Assembly (NCBI GenBank): GCA_018335975.1
Contig: JAGXRH010000059.1
Coordinates: 1-32,223 of the forward strand
Reading direction: 5' to 3'
Source: Ignavibacteriales bacterium
Lineage (GTDB): Bacteria; Bacteroidota; Ignavibacteria; UBA10030; F1-140-MAGs086
DNA length: 32,223 nucleotides
The position numbers were made by a program, and so were the translations under genes. The notes beneath the pieces are model-generated. The model saw only the letters and a list, made by a program, of their open reading frames with translations. It did not search any database and had not been told where the DNA came from. Numbering within the stretch: position 1 is the first letter of the stretch; each line of letters opens with the position of its first letter. Of this stretch, positions 9,101-15,782 are shown piece by piece.

Positions 9101-10737
9101 TTACCATCAAACGAAAAAACGGAGAACTTCGTACCATTCTCGAAACCTCAACTGCTGTGAAGAACGAGAAAAATGACATTATTGCTTATCGGGGCATTTT
9201 GCGCGATATCACGGAGAAGAAACTCATCGAAGAAAAAATAAAACAACAGGCAGCGCTTCTCGATATTGCGCAGGATGCAATCATCGTCATAGATTTAAAC
9301 GACATCATTCTGTTTTGGAACAAAGGTGCAGAATCGCTGTATGGCTGGAGCAAAGAAGAAGTGCTTGGGAAAAATGTTCTTTCCTTCGCCTACTCCGAAG
9401 TTCCATCCGGACGGGAAATTGCCAAAACAACTGTCATTACAAATGGCGAATGGCAAGGGGAACTTCATCAAAAAACGAAAAGTGGAAAAACAGTGGATGT
9501 TGAAAGCCACTGGACGTTGGTTCGCGACGAAAATGGCTTACCGCAATCAATTCTCATCGTCAACAACGACATCACCGAACGAAAACTCCTTGAGGCGCAA
9601 CTGCTCCGCTCACAACGGTTAGAAAGCATCGGAACACTTGCCGGCGGAATCGCCCATGATTTCAATAACATCCTCGGTATTATTCTTGGCTATACATCGC
9701 TGCTTGAACGACACCGGGAAATGCCGGATAAATTTTCGAAGGATGTTGATGCAATATCCAATGCTATTCAACGCGCGGCAGGATTGGTAAAACAGATGCT
9801 TACCTTTGCGCGAAAATCAGACGTGCGCCTCGATTCAACAAATGTCAATGCAGTTATAGAGGAAGTCCAGAAACTTCTTTCTGAAACCCTCCCGAAGACC
9901 ACGGAACTGCGGATAGATTTAGATAGGCACATTCCCACAATTATTGCGGATTCCAACCAAATCCACCAAACGCTTTTAAATTTATGTGTGAATGCCCGCG
10001 ACGCAATGCCAACGGGCGGTTCCATAACTATCGGTTCCAAAATTGTTTCCGGAGATGCTCTTCGCCGTCGCTTCATTGAAGCAACAGAAAACGAATATGT
10101 TCGCATCACCGTTGCCGATACCGGAATGGGAATGGATGAAGCGACAAAAAACAGAATCTTTGAACCCTTCTTTACAACAAAAGGACCGGGAAAAGGAACC
10201 GGGCTTGGATTATCTGTTGTGTATGGCATAATAAAAAACCATAACGGATTTATTGATGTGGAAAGTGAACCGGGAAAAGGAACATCATTTTATATGTACT
10301 TCCCGTTGCAACTCCGCACTGAAGAACCCCCTCTTGAAAGTGCTGAACTTTCAACATCACTCACCGGCACCGAAACGCTCCTTATCGTAGAAGACGAAGA
10401 GATGTTGCGGGATTTTGTAAAATCTTTATTCGAAGAACATCATTACCGCGTCATCACCGCCGCAGATGGATTAGAGGCAATTGCAACATTCGATAAACAC
10501 CAGAATGAAATTGACCTCGTTATTACCGATATGGGTTTACCCAAACTCAGCGGCGCAGAAGCATTCCTGAAAATGCGTCAACGCAACCCAAATATAAAAG
10601 TCATTCTTGCCAGCGGATTTCTTGACCCTCATTTGAAATCGGAATTATTCAAAGCGGGGGCGAAAGAATTTGTTCAGAAACCCTACCACGCGGACGACCT
10701 TTTACAAAAAGCACGTGAGGTGCTCGACAGAAAATAA
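6187..10737 (+). CDS. Hybrid histidine kinase with pseudo-receiver, eight PAS domains and C-terminal receiver
   Basis: Predicted soluble cytoplasmic sensor of about 1516 residues with no membrane segment. Residues about 10-130 have a receiver-like fold (KILLVQSN..., GADDF), but the acidic pair and phospho-acceptor Asp are replaced (QSN, VSS), so it is a degenerate receiver. Eight PAS units follow, at about 150, 275, 395, 515, 640, 770, 895 and 1020, most closing with DIT(E/D)-like PAC motifs. The kinase core has H1157 in GGIAHDFNNIL, N-box N1269 (LLNLCVNARDAM), D1311 in ADTGMGM and TTKGPGKGTGLGLS. The C-terminal receiver has D1448 in VITDMGLP and KP near its end. No dedicated output regulator adjoins. 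A GTG at 6184 directly precedes the chosen ATG and could also serve; the Shine-Dalgarno site is poor. Ligands are unknown; an orphan phosphorelay sensor is likely. Confidence 0.95.
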   Translation: MAKKKQDSHKILLVQSNAVIQKEIEKVLLQSSVSFTIQKCSTKTEFARLVRSFNPVAIVSSYKIGRITALDFLPIQSTEKIPPSFIIISSSDNSSDTKKCLHAGADDFILESEIRTLPALLKKYITERQKKEQAISAMQSLRERDELFRLITETGNDFIAVLDTKGNRIYNNPAYESVLGDPSKLKGTSSFREIHPEDKEKIKQIFQETVKTGIGQKGEYRFIGKDGSIHFIESQGSVIKNEKGKTEKVVVVSRDITPRRRAEEEIQLLAQTMESINELACITNLKNEFIYVNDAFLRRYGYSKDEILGKHTSILLPPSKRTSVQEEILEQTKAANEWKGEMHNVTKGGEEFLISLSTSTVRNAEGIIIATVGIAEDISERARTLQSLKENEEKFRSLAENTTIGVLIIQGTKVLYVNPAHEIITGYSAAELYEKPFWEIMHPEFQEMVKHRGLLRQRGDEVPSQYSVKIIRKNGDERWLDVVSSTILYGGYNAIMVSTYDVTEQKQMVAQLQESEGRYKNLFENAITGNYISTPEGKILLCNNTFLQMLGFGSIEELQQINAASLYPETATREKLIATLKSEGSVKNYELTLARRDGTRITVIENVYPTFNAEGYLLQFTGYMFDITERKRAEELLRSAQHFNERIVATTPDVLYIFDLFEQRSIWRNESTYALLGYTREEIESAGTNFFTAFFHPDDVPQMVNEIQEIQKTKEEKIFHSEYRIKNKKGEWRWFSDRKAIFIRTNDGLPKQILGIAQDITDIKKSEEVFLKLSSAIEQTADNILITNKEGIIEYINPAFERFTGFTRNEILGKTPRILKSGLLDDKFYEKLWSTILAGNNFNAVFTNKKKNGELYYAEKTITPLKDKNGNITHFVSSEKDISERLHSEKILGESELKYRTLFEESKDTIYISTPEGKLLDVNPMGLELFGYPSKEELLQVDIARDLYLNSSDRGKLNARLEKEGYLRDVEFTIKRKNGELRTILETSTAVKNEKNDIIAYRGILRDITEKKLIEEKIKQQAALLDIAQDAIIVIDLNDIILFWNKGAESLYGWSKEEVLGKNVLSFAYSEVPSGREIAKTTVITNGEWQGELHQKTKSGKTVDVESHWTLVRDENGLPQSILIVNNDITERKLLEAQLLRSQRLESIGTLAGGIAHDFNNILGIILGYTSLLERHREMPDKFSKDVDAISNAIQRAAGLVKQMLTFARKSDVRLDSTNVNAVIEEVQKLLSETLPKTTELRIDLDRHIPTIIADSNQIHQTLLNLCVNARDAMPTGGSITIGSKIVSGDALRRRFIEATENEYVRITVADTGMGMDEATKNRIFEPFFTTKGPGKGTGLGLSVVYGIIKNHNGFIDVESEPGKGTSFYMYFPLQLRTEEPPLESAELSTSLTGTETLLIVEDEEMLRDFVKSLFEEHHYRVITAADGLEAIATFDKHQNEIDLVITDMGLPKLSGAEAFLKMRQRNPNIKVILASGFLDPHLKSELFKAGAKEFVQKPYHADDLLQKAREVLDRK

Positions 10738-10852
10738 TCCGTTTCATAAAATATTGAATGATTTTTTCAGTATTTTTTCACCGAAATTTATTTCGTTCAA
10801 CGGACTTTTGTGTTTGTAATTCACATTATTTTCTTGTCCCGCACTTGTAATT

Positions 10853-10873
10853 CTAAAATCTAAAATCGAAAAT
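10853..10873 (+). repeat. Three 7-nt CTAAAAT-type units in the rhomboid leader
   Basis: CTAAAAT, CTAAAAT and CGAAAAT follow one another and end 5 nt before the ATG of the rhomboid gene. The same kind of heptamer, at the same spacing, precedes three other starts in this window (near 11855, 12118 and 27329). No purine-rich Shine-Dalgarno site is present here, so this A-rich iteration may serve as the translational leader. Confidence 0.5.
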
Positions 10874-10878
10874 TATTA

Positions 10879-11781
10879 ATGTCTTGGTCTCGCCGTTCCA
10901 GCGGCTATAACTATTATCGTCCCAGTTTCTTTGGCGGATTTCAGTTTTTTCCCCCCGTCATCAAGTGGTTGCTTCTCACCAATGTTGCAGTATTTTTCCT
11001 TGCAAGTTTTTTGCAGGGATTTACCATCGGGGAAATCCCTCTCCGGCTCGTTCTTGCCAAACTGTTGTATCTCTTCCCGCTCGGTGAAGATTTTCAGGTG
11101 TGGCAGTTGTTTACGTATATGTTTATGCACGGGGGATTCACGCATATTTTTTTCAATATGTTTGCGCTGTGGATGTTTGGGATGAAATTAGAAAATGAAA
11201 TGGGGTCGAAAAAATTTCTCTATTTCTATATGGTGTGCGGAGTCGGGGCAGGATTGTGCAACTTATTCATCGCACCGTTATTTACCGAAGTTGGTCCCAC
11301 GGTTGGGGCAAGCGGCGCTGTGTATGGCATTCTTCTTGCGTTCGGATTGATGTTCCCGGACGATATTGTGTTTATGTGGTTTATCCCGATGCCTGCAAAA
11401 TTTTTTGTGGGAATTTATATGGCAATCGAACTGTACTCCGGAGTTACCGGCACTCAGGATGGCGTTGCACATTTTGCTCATCTTGGCGGCGCAGCGGTCG
11501 GGATTCTTTTTTTGATGGTCGATGCAGGAGGATTTTCCGGAACGAATATTTTCCAACGCATTACCGATTCCTTCGCCTCGCGGAAGCCCAACGGATATAA
11601 TGAAGAGAGCGGGTATGCGCGGTACGAAGTGGAGAAAGAAGAGCGTTATTTTCAAAACGAAAACGATGTTGACCAGGAACGCATAGACGAAATTCTTGAT
11701 AAAATTTCTAAAAGCGGTTACGAGAAATTGACCGACGACGAAAAGAAAATTCTTTTTGAAGCAAGTAAGAAGTTAAATTAA
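10879..11781 (+). CDS. Rhomboid-family intramembrane serine protease
   Basis: Integral inner-membrane protease of 300 residues that cleaves membrane-anchored substrates within the bilayer. The six-helix core spans about residues 28-215: first helix VIKWLLLTNVAVFFLASFL, a GG-FTHIFFNMFALWMFG segment (the conserved HxxxN loop/helix), the catalytic serine S145 in GASGAVYG and the catalytic histidine H201 in HFAHLGGAAVG. The cytosolic tail after residue 220 ends in a short helical module, DEILDKISKSGYEKLTDDEKK, seen on many rhomboids of this lineage. A gap of 141 nt separates it from the sensor kinase; the AT-rich heptamer leader directly precedes the ATG. Substrates cannot be told from the sequence. 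Confidence 0.95.
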   Translation: MSWSRRSSGYNYYRPSFFGGFQFFPPVIKWLLLTNVAVFFLASFLQGFTIGEIPLRLVLAKLLYLFPLGEDFQVWQLFTYMFMHGGFTHIFFNMFALWMFGMKLENEMGSKKFLYFYMVCGVGAGLCNLFIAPLFTEVGPTVGASGAVYGILLAFGLMFPDDIVFMWFIPMPAKFFVGIYMAIELYSGVTGTQDGVAHFAHLGGAAVGILFLMVDAGGFSGTNIFQRITDSFASRKPNGYNEESGYARYEVEKEERYFQNENDVDQERIDEILDKISKSGYEKLTDDEKKILFEASKKLN

Positions 11782-11784
11782 AAT

Positions 11785-11836
11785 GGTTCGAGGTTTGCAG
11801 TTGGAGTAAACTTACTTCCATCACGAACCTCAAACC
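11785..11836 (+). terminator. Long imperfect hairpin after the rhomboid gene
   Basis: GGTTCGAGGTT (11785-11795) pairs with AACCTCAAACC (11826-11836) over 11 positions with one C/A mismatch. An inner arm, TGGAGTAA (11802-11809), pairs with TTAC-t-TCCA. It starts 4 nt after the rhomboid stop and lacks a clean T-run, so it may be an attenuating or processing structure rather than a strong terminator. Its right arm overlaps the heptamer leader of the following gene. Confidence 0.4.
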
Positions 11837-11854
11837 TTTAACCTATATTTGCTT

Positions 11855-12077
11855 ATGAAAGATTATCACATCAACATTTTTTTTTTGCGAAGAAGATGAA
11901 GGATATATCGCCGATATTCCCGATTTACAATTTTGTTCCGCTTTTGGAAAATCGCCCGAAGAAGCGATGAAAGAAGTACTCATTGCGAAAGAAGAGTGGC
12001 TGAAAGTAGCAAAGAAAACTAAGAAACCAATTCCTCTTCCTCGTTATCAGCCGGTTATATATAAAATTGCATCATAA
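11855..12077 (+). pseudogene. HicB-like antitoxin gene with a frameshift in a T10 run
   Basis: Reading from the ATG gives MKDYHINIFFLRRR and a stop. Removing one T from the ten-T run at 11877-11886 gives a continuous product of about 73 residues with a HicB/UPF0150 fold signature: CEEDEGYIADIPDLQFC, GKSPEEAMKEVLIAKEEWL and PIPLPRYQP at the C-terminus. HicB domains mimic RNase H folds and neutralise HicA mRNA interferases. No HicA is adjacent; the window's intact pair is at 15299-15759. The shift may be a real disabling or phase-variable mutation, a transcriptional-slippage site, or a homopolymer sequencing error. The leader carries CCTCAAA, CCTTTAA and CCTATAT heptamers ending 6 nt before the start. 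Confidence 0.75.
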
Positions 12078-12090
12078 ATTATTTTGCAAA

Positions 12091-12111
12091 CCTAAAACCT
12101 AATACCTAAAA
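12091..12111 (+). repeat. Three CCTAAAA-type heptamers in the ispG leader
   Basis: CCTAAAA, CCTAATA and CCTAAAA run head to tail and end 6 nt before the ispG ATG; a degenerate fourth unit (TCTTTAA) overlaps the start region. No Shine-Dalgarno site is present. Similar in unit, orientation and spacing to the leaders of the rhomboid, HicB-like and ferredoxin genes. Confidence 0.5.
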
Positions 12112-12117
12112 TCTTTA

Positions 12118-13266
12118 ATGCTCGAACTTCCTGTTCTCAATAATTTTCAACAACCGGAAATAAAATCAAACGGCAACGGCGTACATCAAACGTACAAAGT
12201 TGGCGTTCGCAGAAAAACACGCATCGTCAATGTTGGCGGAATTTTGGTTGGCGGCAATCATCCGATTTCCGTACAAACAATGACGAAAACAAAAACAAGC
12301 GATGTTGATGCAACGGTAAAACAAATTTGCGATGCCGCCGATGCCGGTTGCGATATTGTCCGCGTAACGGTGAACGATAAAGAAGCCGCAGAAGCAATGG
12401 CAGAAATCGTAAAACGCTCGCCGATTCCGATTGTTGCGGATATTCATTTCAATCATATTTTTGCTTTGAAATCTATTGAAGCGAATGTTGCGAAAGTGCG
12501 ACTCAATCCCGGAAACATTGGAAGCAAAGACAGAATCAAACAAGTGTTGGATGCGGCGAAAGCGAAACATATCCCGATTCGCATTGGCGTAAACTCCGGT
12601 TCGCTCGAAGAAGATATTTTGGAGAAGCACGGTTATCCCACTGCGGAAGCGTTGTTTGAAAGCGCAATGCGTCACGTTGGAATTTGCGAAGAAAATAATT
12701 TTCACGACATCATCATTTCCGTAAAATCCACTGACGTGCGATTGATGATTGAAGCGTATCGTCTCGTTGCGCAGCGAACCGATATTCCGCTTCATCTCGG
12801 CGTAACAGAAGCGGGAACGACAAAAATAGGAACAATAAAATCTGCAGTGGGCATCGGAACGTTGCTTGCAGAAGGAATTGGTGATACGATTCGTGTTTCA
12901 CTTACCGATGAACCGGTAAAAGAAATTGAAGTGGGAAAAGAAATTTTGCGCTCACTCGGACTTGCTTCGCGTAACATCGAACTCATCGCTTGTCCAACAT
13001 GCGGAAGATTGGAAGTGGATTTGTTCGGCATAATGGCGCAACTCGAAGAAAAGTTAGAAGGAATAAAAAAACCGATTAAGATTGCCGTTCTCGGTTGTGT
13101 TGTTAATGGTCCCGGCGAAGCGAGTGAAGCGGATATCGGAATCGCGGCGGGAAAAGGCGTTGCAATTCTCTATCGCAAAGGCGAAGTAATAAAAAAAGTT
13201 CGTGAAGATGAAATTGTTTCAACTATTTTGGAAGAAGTGGAAAAGTTTGTGCCGGAGAAGAATTAG
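12118..13266 (+). CDS. ispG: 4-hydroxy-3-methylbut-2-en-1-yl diphosphate synthase (ferredoxin/flavodoxin)
   Basis: Penultimate enzyme of the MEP isoprenoid pathway, reductively opening the MEcPP ring to HMBPP with a [4Fe-4S] cluster. The 382-residue protein is the compact bacterial form (TIM barrel plus C-terminal Fe-S domain), without the large insert found in plants and in some Bacteroidota/Chlorobi homologues. The TIM barrel carries NHPISVQTMTKTKTSD and VRLNPGNIG. The three cluster cysteines are C292 and C295 (ACPTCGR) and C327 (GCVVNGPGE), and E334 supplies the fourth ligand. The first 25 or so residues are poorly conserved, so a later start is possible, though MSVQ-like Met codons only occur inside the core. 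No other MEP gene is nearby. A toxin-antitoxin pair follows after 14 nt. Confidence 0.97.
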   Translation: MLELPVLNNFQQPEIKSNGNGVHQTYKVGVRRKTRIVNVGGILVGGNHPISVQTMTKTKTSDVDATVKQICDAADAGCDIVRVTVNDKEAAEAMAEIVKRSPIPIVADIHFNHIFALKSIEANVAKVRLNPGNIGSKDRIKQVLDAAKAKHIPIRIGVNSGSLEEDILEKHGYPTAEALFESAMRHVGICEENNFHDIIISVKSTDVRLMIEAYRLVAQRTDIPLHLGVTEAGTTKIGTIKSAVGIGTLLAEGIGDTIRVSLTDEPVKEIEVGKEILRSLGLASRNIELIACPTCGRLEVDLFGIMAQLEEKLEGIKKPIKIAVLGCVVNGPGEASEADIGIAAGKGVAILYRKGEVIKKVREDEIVSTILEEVEKFVPEKN

Positions 13267-13280
13267 AAAGGAAATTTTTT

Positions 13281-13520
13281 ATGTTAGGATTTGACCGTAT
13301 TACATTCGATTCAAATATAATGGCTGGACAAGCGTGTATTCGTGGAATGAGAATTCCAGTTTCGTTGCTTGTCAATTTAGTTGCTCACGGAAAACAACCA
13401 TCGGAAATCATAATCGAATATCCCGACCTACAGATTGAAGATATTCAGCAATCATTAGAGTATGCTTCGTGGTTAGCGAGTGAAAAAGTTTTTCCGAGAA
13501 TATTGGAGAACGCTGCTTGA
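13281..13520 (+). CDS. DUF433 domain protein (antitoxin of DUF433/DUF5615 pair)
   Basis: 79 residues, MLGFDRITFDSNIMAGQACIRG at the N-terminus, then RIPVSLLVNLVAHGKQPSEI and YPDLQIEDIQQSLEYA. This is the DUF433 pattern, a small winged-helix-like DNA-binding fold in which 'G.p.i.GtRipV' and 'yP.Lt.edi..aL.yA' are conserved. Such proteins are usually the antitoxin of a PIN-like toxin, and the next gene encodes one, overlapping by 4 nt. A clear AAAGGAAA site lies ahead of the ATG. It probably also represses its own operon, as is usual for type II pairs. The pair sits 14 nt after ispG on the same strand. Confidence 0.88.
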   Translation: MLGFDRITFDSNIMAGQACIRGMRIPVSLLVNLVAHGKQPSEIIIEYPDLQIEDIQQSLEYASWLASEKVFPRILENAA

Positions 13521-13882
13521 AATTCCTTGCGGATATGGGAATTTCTTTGTTCACTGTTCGTTGGTTGCGAGAGCGAAATTTCGATGCGATGCATTTGCGA
13601 GAAGAAAATCTCCAACGCTTACCCGATGAAGAAATATTTCTAAATGCTAAAAAGGAAGAGCGTATCATACTCACAATGGATTTAGATTTTGGATATATCG
13701 TAGCAATAAGTAAACTTCAACTTCCAAGTGTCATTCTTTTTCGATTGAGTGATGAACGCTCTGAAAATGTTAATAAACGATTGGAAGAAATTCTTGACCA
13801 ATGCTCAGAAAATTTGGAACGTGGGGCAATTATTTCTGTGAATGATACTTCTTTTCGTGTGCGTTCGTTGCCCTTGAAATAA
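13517..13882 (+). CDS. DUF5615 PIN-like toxin
   Basis: 121 residues beginning KFLADMGIS, matching the DUF5615/Mut7-C-like PIN pattern (MKFLvDenls), with acidic residues D6, D55 and D57 (ILTMDLDFG) suited to metal-dependent RNA cleavage. The middle FDAMHLREE and PSVILFRLSDE segments also fit the family. The start is a TTG overlapping the upstream TGA stop (TTGA), a translational-coupling arrangement that would make toxin synthesis depend on antitoxin translation. Predicted ribonuclease toxin, neutralised by the DUF433 protein upstream. Activity is inferred from the family; this family has few tested members. Confidence 0.87.
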   Translation: MKFLADMGISLFTVRWLRERNFDAMHLREENLQRLPDEEIFLNAKKEERIILTMDLDFGYIVAISKLQLPSVILFRLSDERSENVNKRLEEILDQCSENLERGAIISVNDTSFRVRSLPLK

Positions 13883-13984
13883 AAGTAGAAAACAATTTTC
13901 AAATTTTTATTGAAGAGGAAAACAGATTTTAAAACCAAAAAACTGTTTTCCTTTTTTTATTTTACAAACCAAGGAACCCAATTT

Positions 13985-15247
13985 ATGAATAGTATATATC
14001 GCCATTATTTTTTTCCATTAATTTTGCTGATTGTTTGTTGGCCGAACATTTCTTCCGCCCAACAAATTGATACACTCACCGAACTTCAAAAAGCCGCGCC
14101 GAATATTTTCCTCGATTGCGATTACTGCGATGAAGATTATATTAAGAAAGAAATTCCATTCGTGAATTTTGTCCGCGATCCCGAACAAGCGCAAGTGCAT
14201 CTTCTCGTTACGACGCAGGAAACGGGAAGCGGCGGAAGAGAAAACACGCTGACATTCATCGGGAAAAATAAATTTGAAGGAATGAACGACACGCTTTCCT
14301 TCACAACACAACTATCCGCAACCTCGGATGAACGGCGTGAAGCAATGACAAGAGTGTTGAAAGTGGGATTCGTTCCGTATGTTTTGAAAACCCCGTTGAG
14401 AGATAAACTTTCCGTTTCTTATTCAGGAGAATCGAAACAAGAAAAAGTGAAAGACGATTGGGATTATTGGGTGTTCAATATCGATGCTAACACTTATTTG
14501 AATGGAGAATCATCGAGTGACGAACTGTGGCTTAGCGGTGGTTTCTCTGCAAATAGAACAACCGAAGAGTGGAAAATGGGAAGTTCGTTCTATTCCAATT
14601 ACAATCAGAGTCATTCGAATTATGGAAGCGTGAATGAAACAACGATTCAACGCGGGCAAGGATTTTCAAGCTTTCTTGTAAAAAGTTTAGATGAAAATTG
14701 GTCAGCAGGGAGCTCTGCAGATGCGAGTTCATCGTCCTTTTCAAATAACAAATTTACACTTTCACTGACATCCGGGGTTGAATATAATCTTTTTCCTTAT
14801 TCGGAATCAACGAGGCGTCAACTCCGTTTTCAGTATCGAGCGAAGCTCTCTCATTTTCGATACGATGAACTTACCCTCGACGACAGAATGAAAGAAACGC
14901 GTCTCCGTCAATTGTTTTCTATTTCGTTATTGCTGAAACAGCCGTGGGGTTCAACAGAAGCATCGGTTGAAGCATCAAATTATTTCCATGATTTTAAAAA
15001 AAGGCGCATCGAGGTTTACACTGAACTTTCTATCCGCATTATTGAAGGACTTTCCTTCCGCCTGTACGGGCGATACGCGAAAATCAACGACCAATTATCT
15101 CTTCGCAAAGGGAATGTCTCTGCGGAAGATGTTTTGCTACGACGAAAGCAACTTGCCACCAGTTACAACTATTTTTCCTCCGTTGGGCTTTCTTATTCAT
15201 TTGGCTCTATTTACAATAATGTAGTCAACACCCGATTTGAGAATTAG
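13985..15247 (+). CDS. Outer-membrane beta-barrel protein of unknown function
   Basis: 420 residues from an ATG with AAGGAA upstream; the frame is open 25 codons earlier, but this start gives a clean signal peptide (HYFFPLILLIVCWPNISSAQQ). Residues about 35-140 form a soluble domain with a C45-x2-C48 pair (FLDCDYCDEDY), then VNFVRDPEQAQVHLLVT and GSGGRENTLTFIG; this resembles a conserved unnamed periplasmic module I associate with Bacteroidota-type genomes. From about 155 on, alternating aromatic and polar residues (e.g. LSVSYSGES, LWLSGGFSANRTTEEW, LRFQYRAKLSHFRYDE) and a final strand, VGLSYSFGSIYNNV, suggest an outer-membrane barrel. Substrate and role are unknown. It lies between two toxin-antitoxin pairs on the same strand. 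Confidence 0.82.
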   Translation: MNSIYRHYFFPLILLIVCWPNISSAQQIDTLTELQKAAPNIFLDCDYCDEDYIKKEIPFVNFVRDPEQAQVHLLVTTQETGSGGRENTLTFIGKNKFEGMNDTLSFTTQLSATSDERREAMTRVLKVGFVPYVLKTPLRDKLSVSYSGESKQEKVKDDWDYWVFNIDANTYLNGESSSDELWLSGGFSANRTTEEWKMGSSFYSNYNQSHSNYGSVNETTIQRGQGFSSFLVKSLDENWSAGSSADASSSSFSNNKFTLSLTSGVEYNLFPYSESTRRQLRFQYRAKLSHFRYDELTLDDRMKETRLRQLFSISLLLKQPWGSTEASVEASNYFHDFKKRRIEVYTELSIRIIEGLSFRLYGRYAKINDQLSLRKGNVSAEDVLLRRKQLATSYNYFSSVGLSYSFGSIYNNVVNTRFEN

Positions 15248-15298
15248 AATGAAATTCCTATCTTTTTGCCGTTAAAAATTTCAAATTGAAACACAACG

Positions 15299-15541
15299 AT
15301 GCTCAGTAATTATATTCGCTCTTCAATGAGTAATGCAAAGTATGAAATTCTTTCCGACGACGGAACATTTTACGGAGAGATTCCAAGTTTTCAAGGAGTA
15401 TATGCAAATGCCAAAACCCTTGAACAATGTAGAGAAGAATTAGAGGAAGTTTTAGAAGAATGGATTTTTTTTCGCATTGCGAGAAATTTATCGTTACCGA
15501 TTGTTGATGGAAACGAACTGAGAATAAAAGAAGTTGCGTAA
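15299..15541 (+). CDS. hicB: HicB-family antitoxin
   Basis: 80 residues with a HicB half-RNase-H pattern: YEILSDDGTFYGEIPSFQGVYANAKTLEQC followed in register by an acidic helix (REELEEVLEEWIFFRIA) and a LSLPIVDG turn. It blocks the HicA ribonuclease encoded next. There is no extra C-terminal HTH or ribbon-helix-helix, so DNA binding may be weak. The stop shares one base with the next ATG (TAATG), so the two are translationally coupled, with antitoxin first. A start at Met10 is possible. Confidence 0.85.
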   Translation: MLSNYIRSSMSNAKYEILSDDGTFYGEIPSFQGVYANAKTLEQCREELEEVLEEWIFFRIARNLSLPIVDGNELRIKEVA

Positions 15542-15759
15542 TGCCACGCTTCGGTTCTATTAGCAGGAAAGATTTGATTTATTATTTAAAGCAACTCGGC
15601 TTTGACGGACCTCATTCAGGCGGAAAACATCCATTTATGTTGAAAGAAAATATTTCAATTACCATTCCTAACGTTCATCGGTGTGATATAGGTCGAGAGC
15701 TTCTTAAACGTATTTTACGCCAAGCTGGAATTGAAAAAGGCGAATGGGAAAAACTTTAA
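15541..15759 (+). CDS. hicA: HicA-family mRNA interferase toxin
   Basis: 72 residues with the HicA double-stranded-RNA-binding-like fold: SRKDLIYYLKQLGF, then GPHSGGKHPFML in which H30 matches the catalytic histidine of the G-S-H-H-type motif, then ITIPNVHR and the helix GRELLKRILRQAGI. Predicted to cleave mRNA or tmRNA without ribosome help when freed from HicB. It overlaps the antitoxin gene by one base. The antitoxin-toxin order is the reverse of the classic E. coli hicAB but common in this variant. Confidence 0.9.
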   Translation: MPRFGSISRKDLIYYLKQLGFDGPHSGGKHPFMLKENISITIPNVHRCDIGRELLKRILRQAGIEKGEWEKL

Positions 15760-15782
15760 AAATAATCTAACTCAAAAAAATT

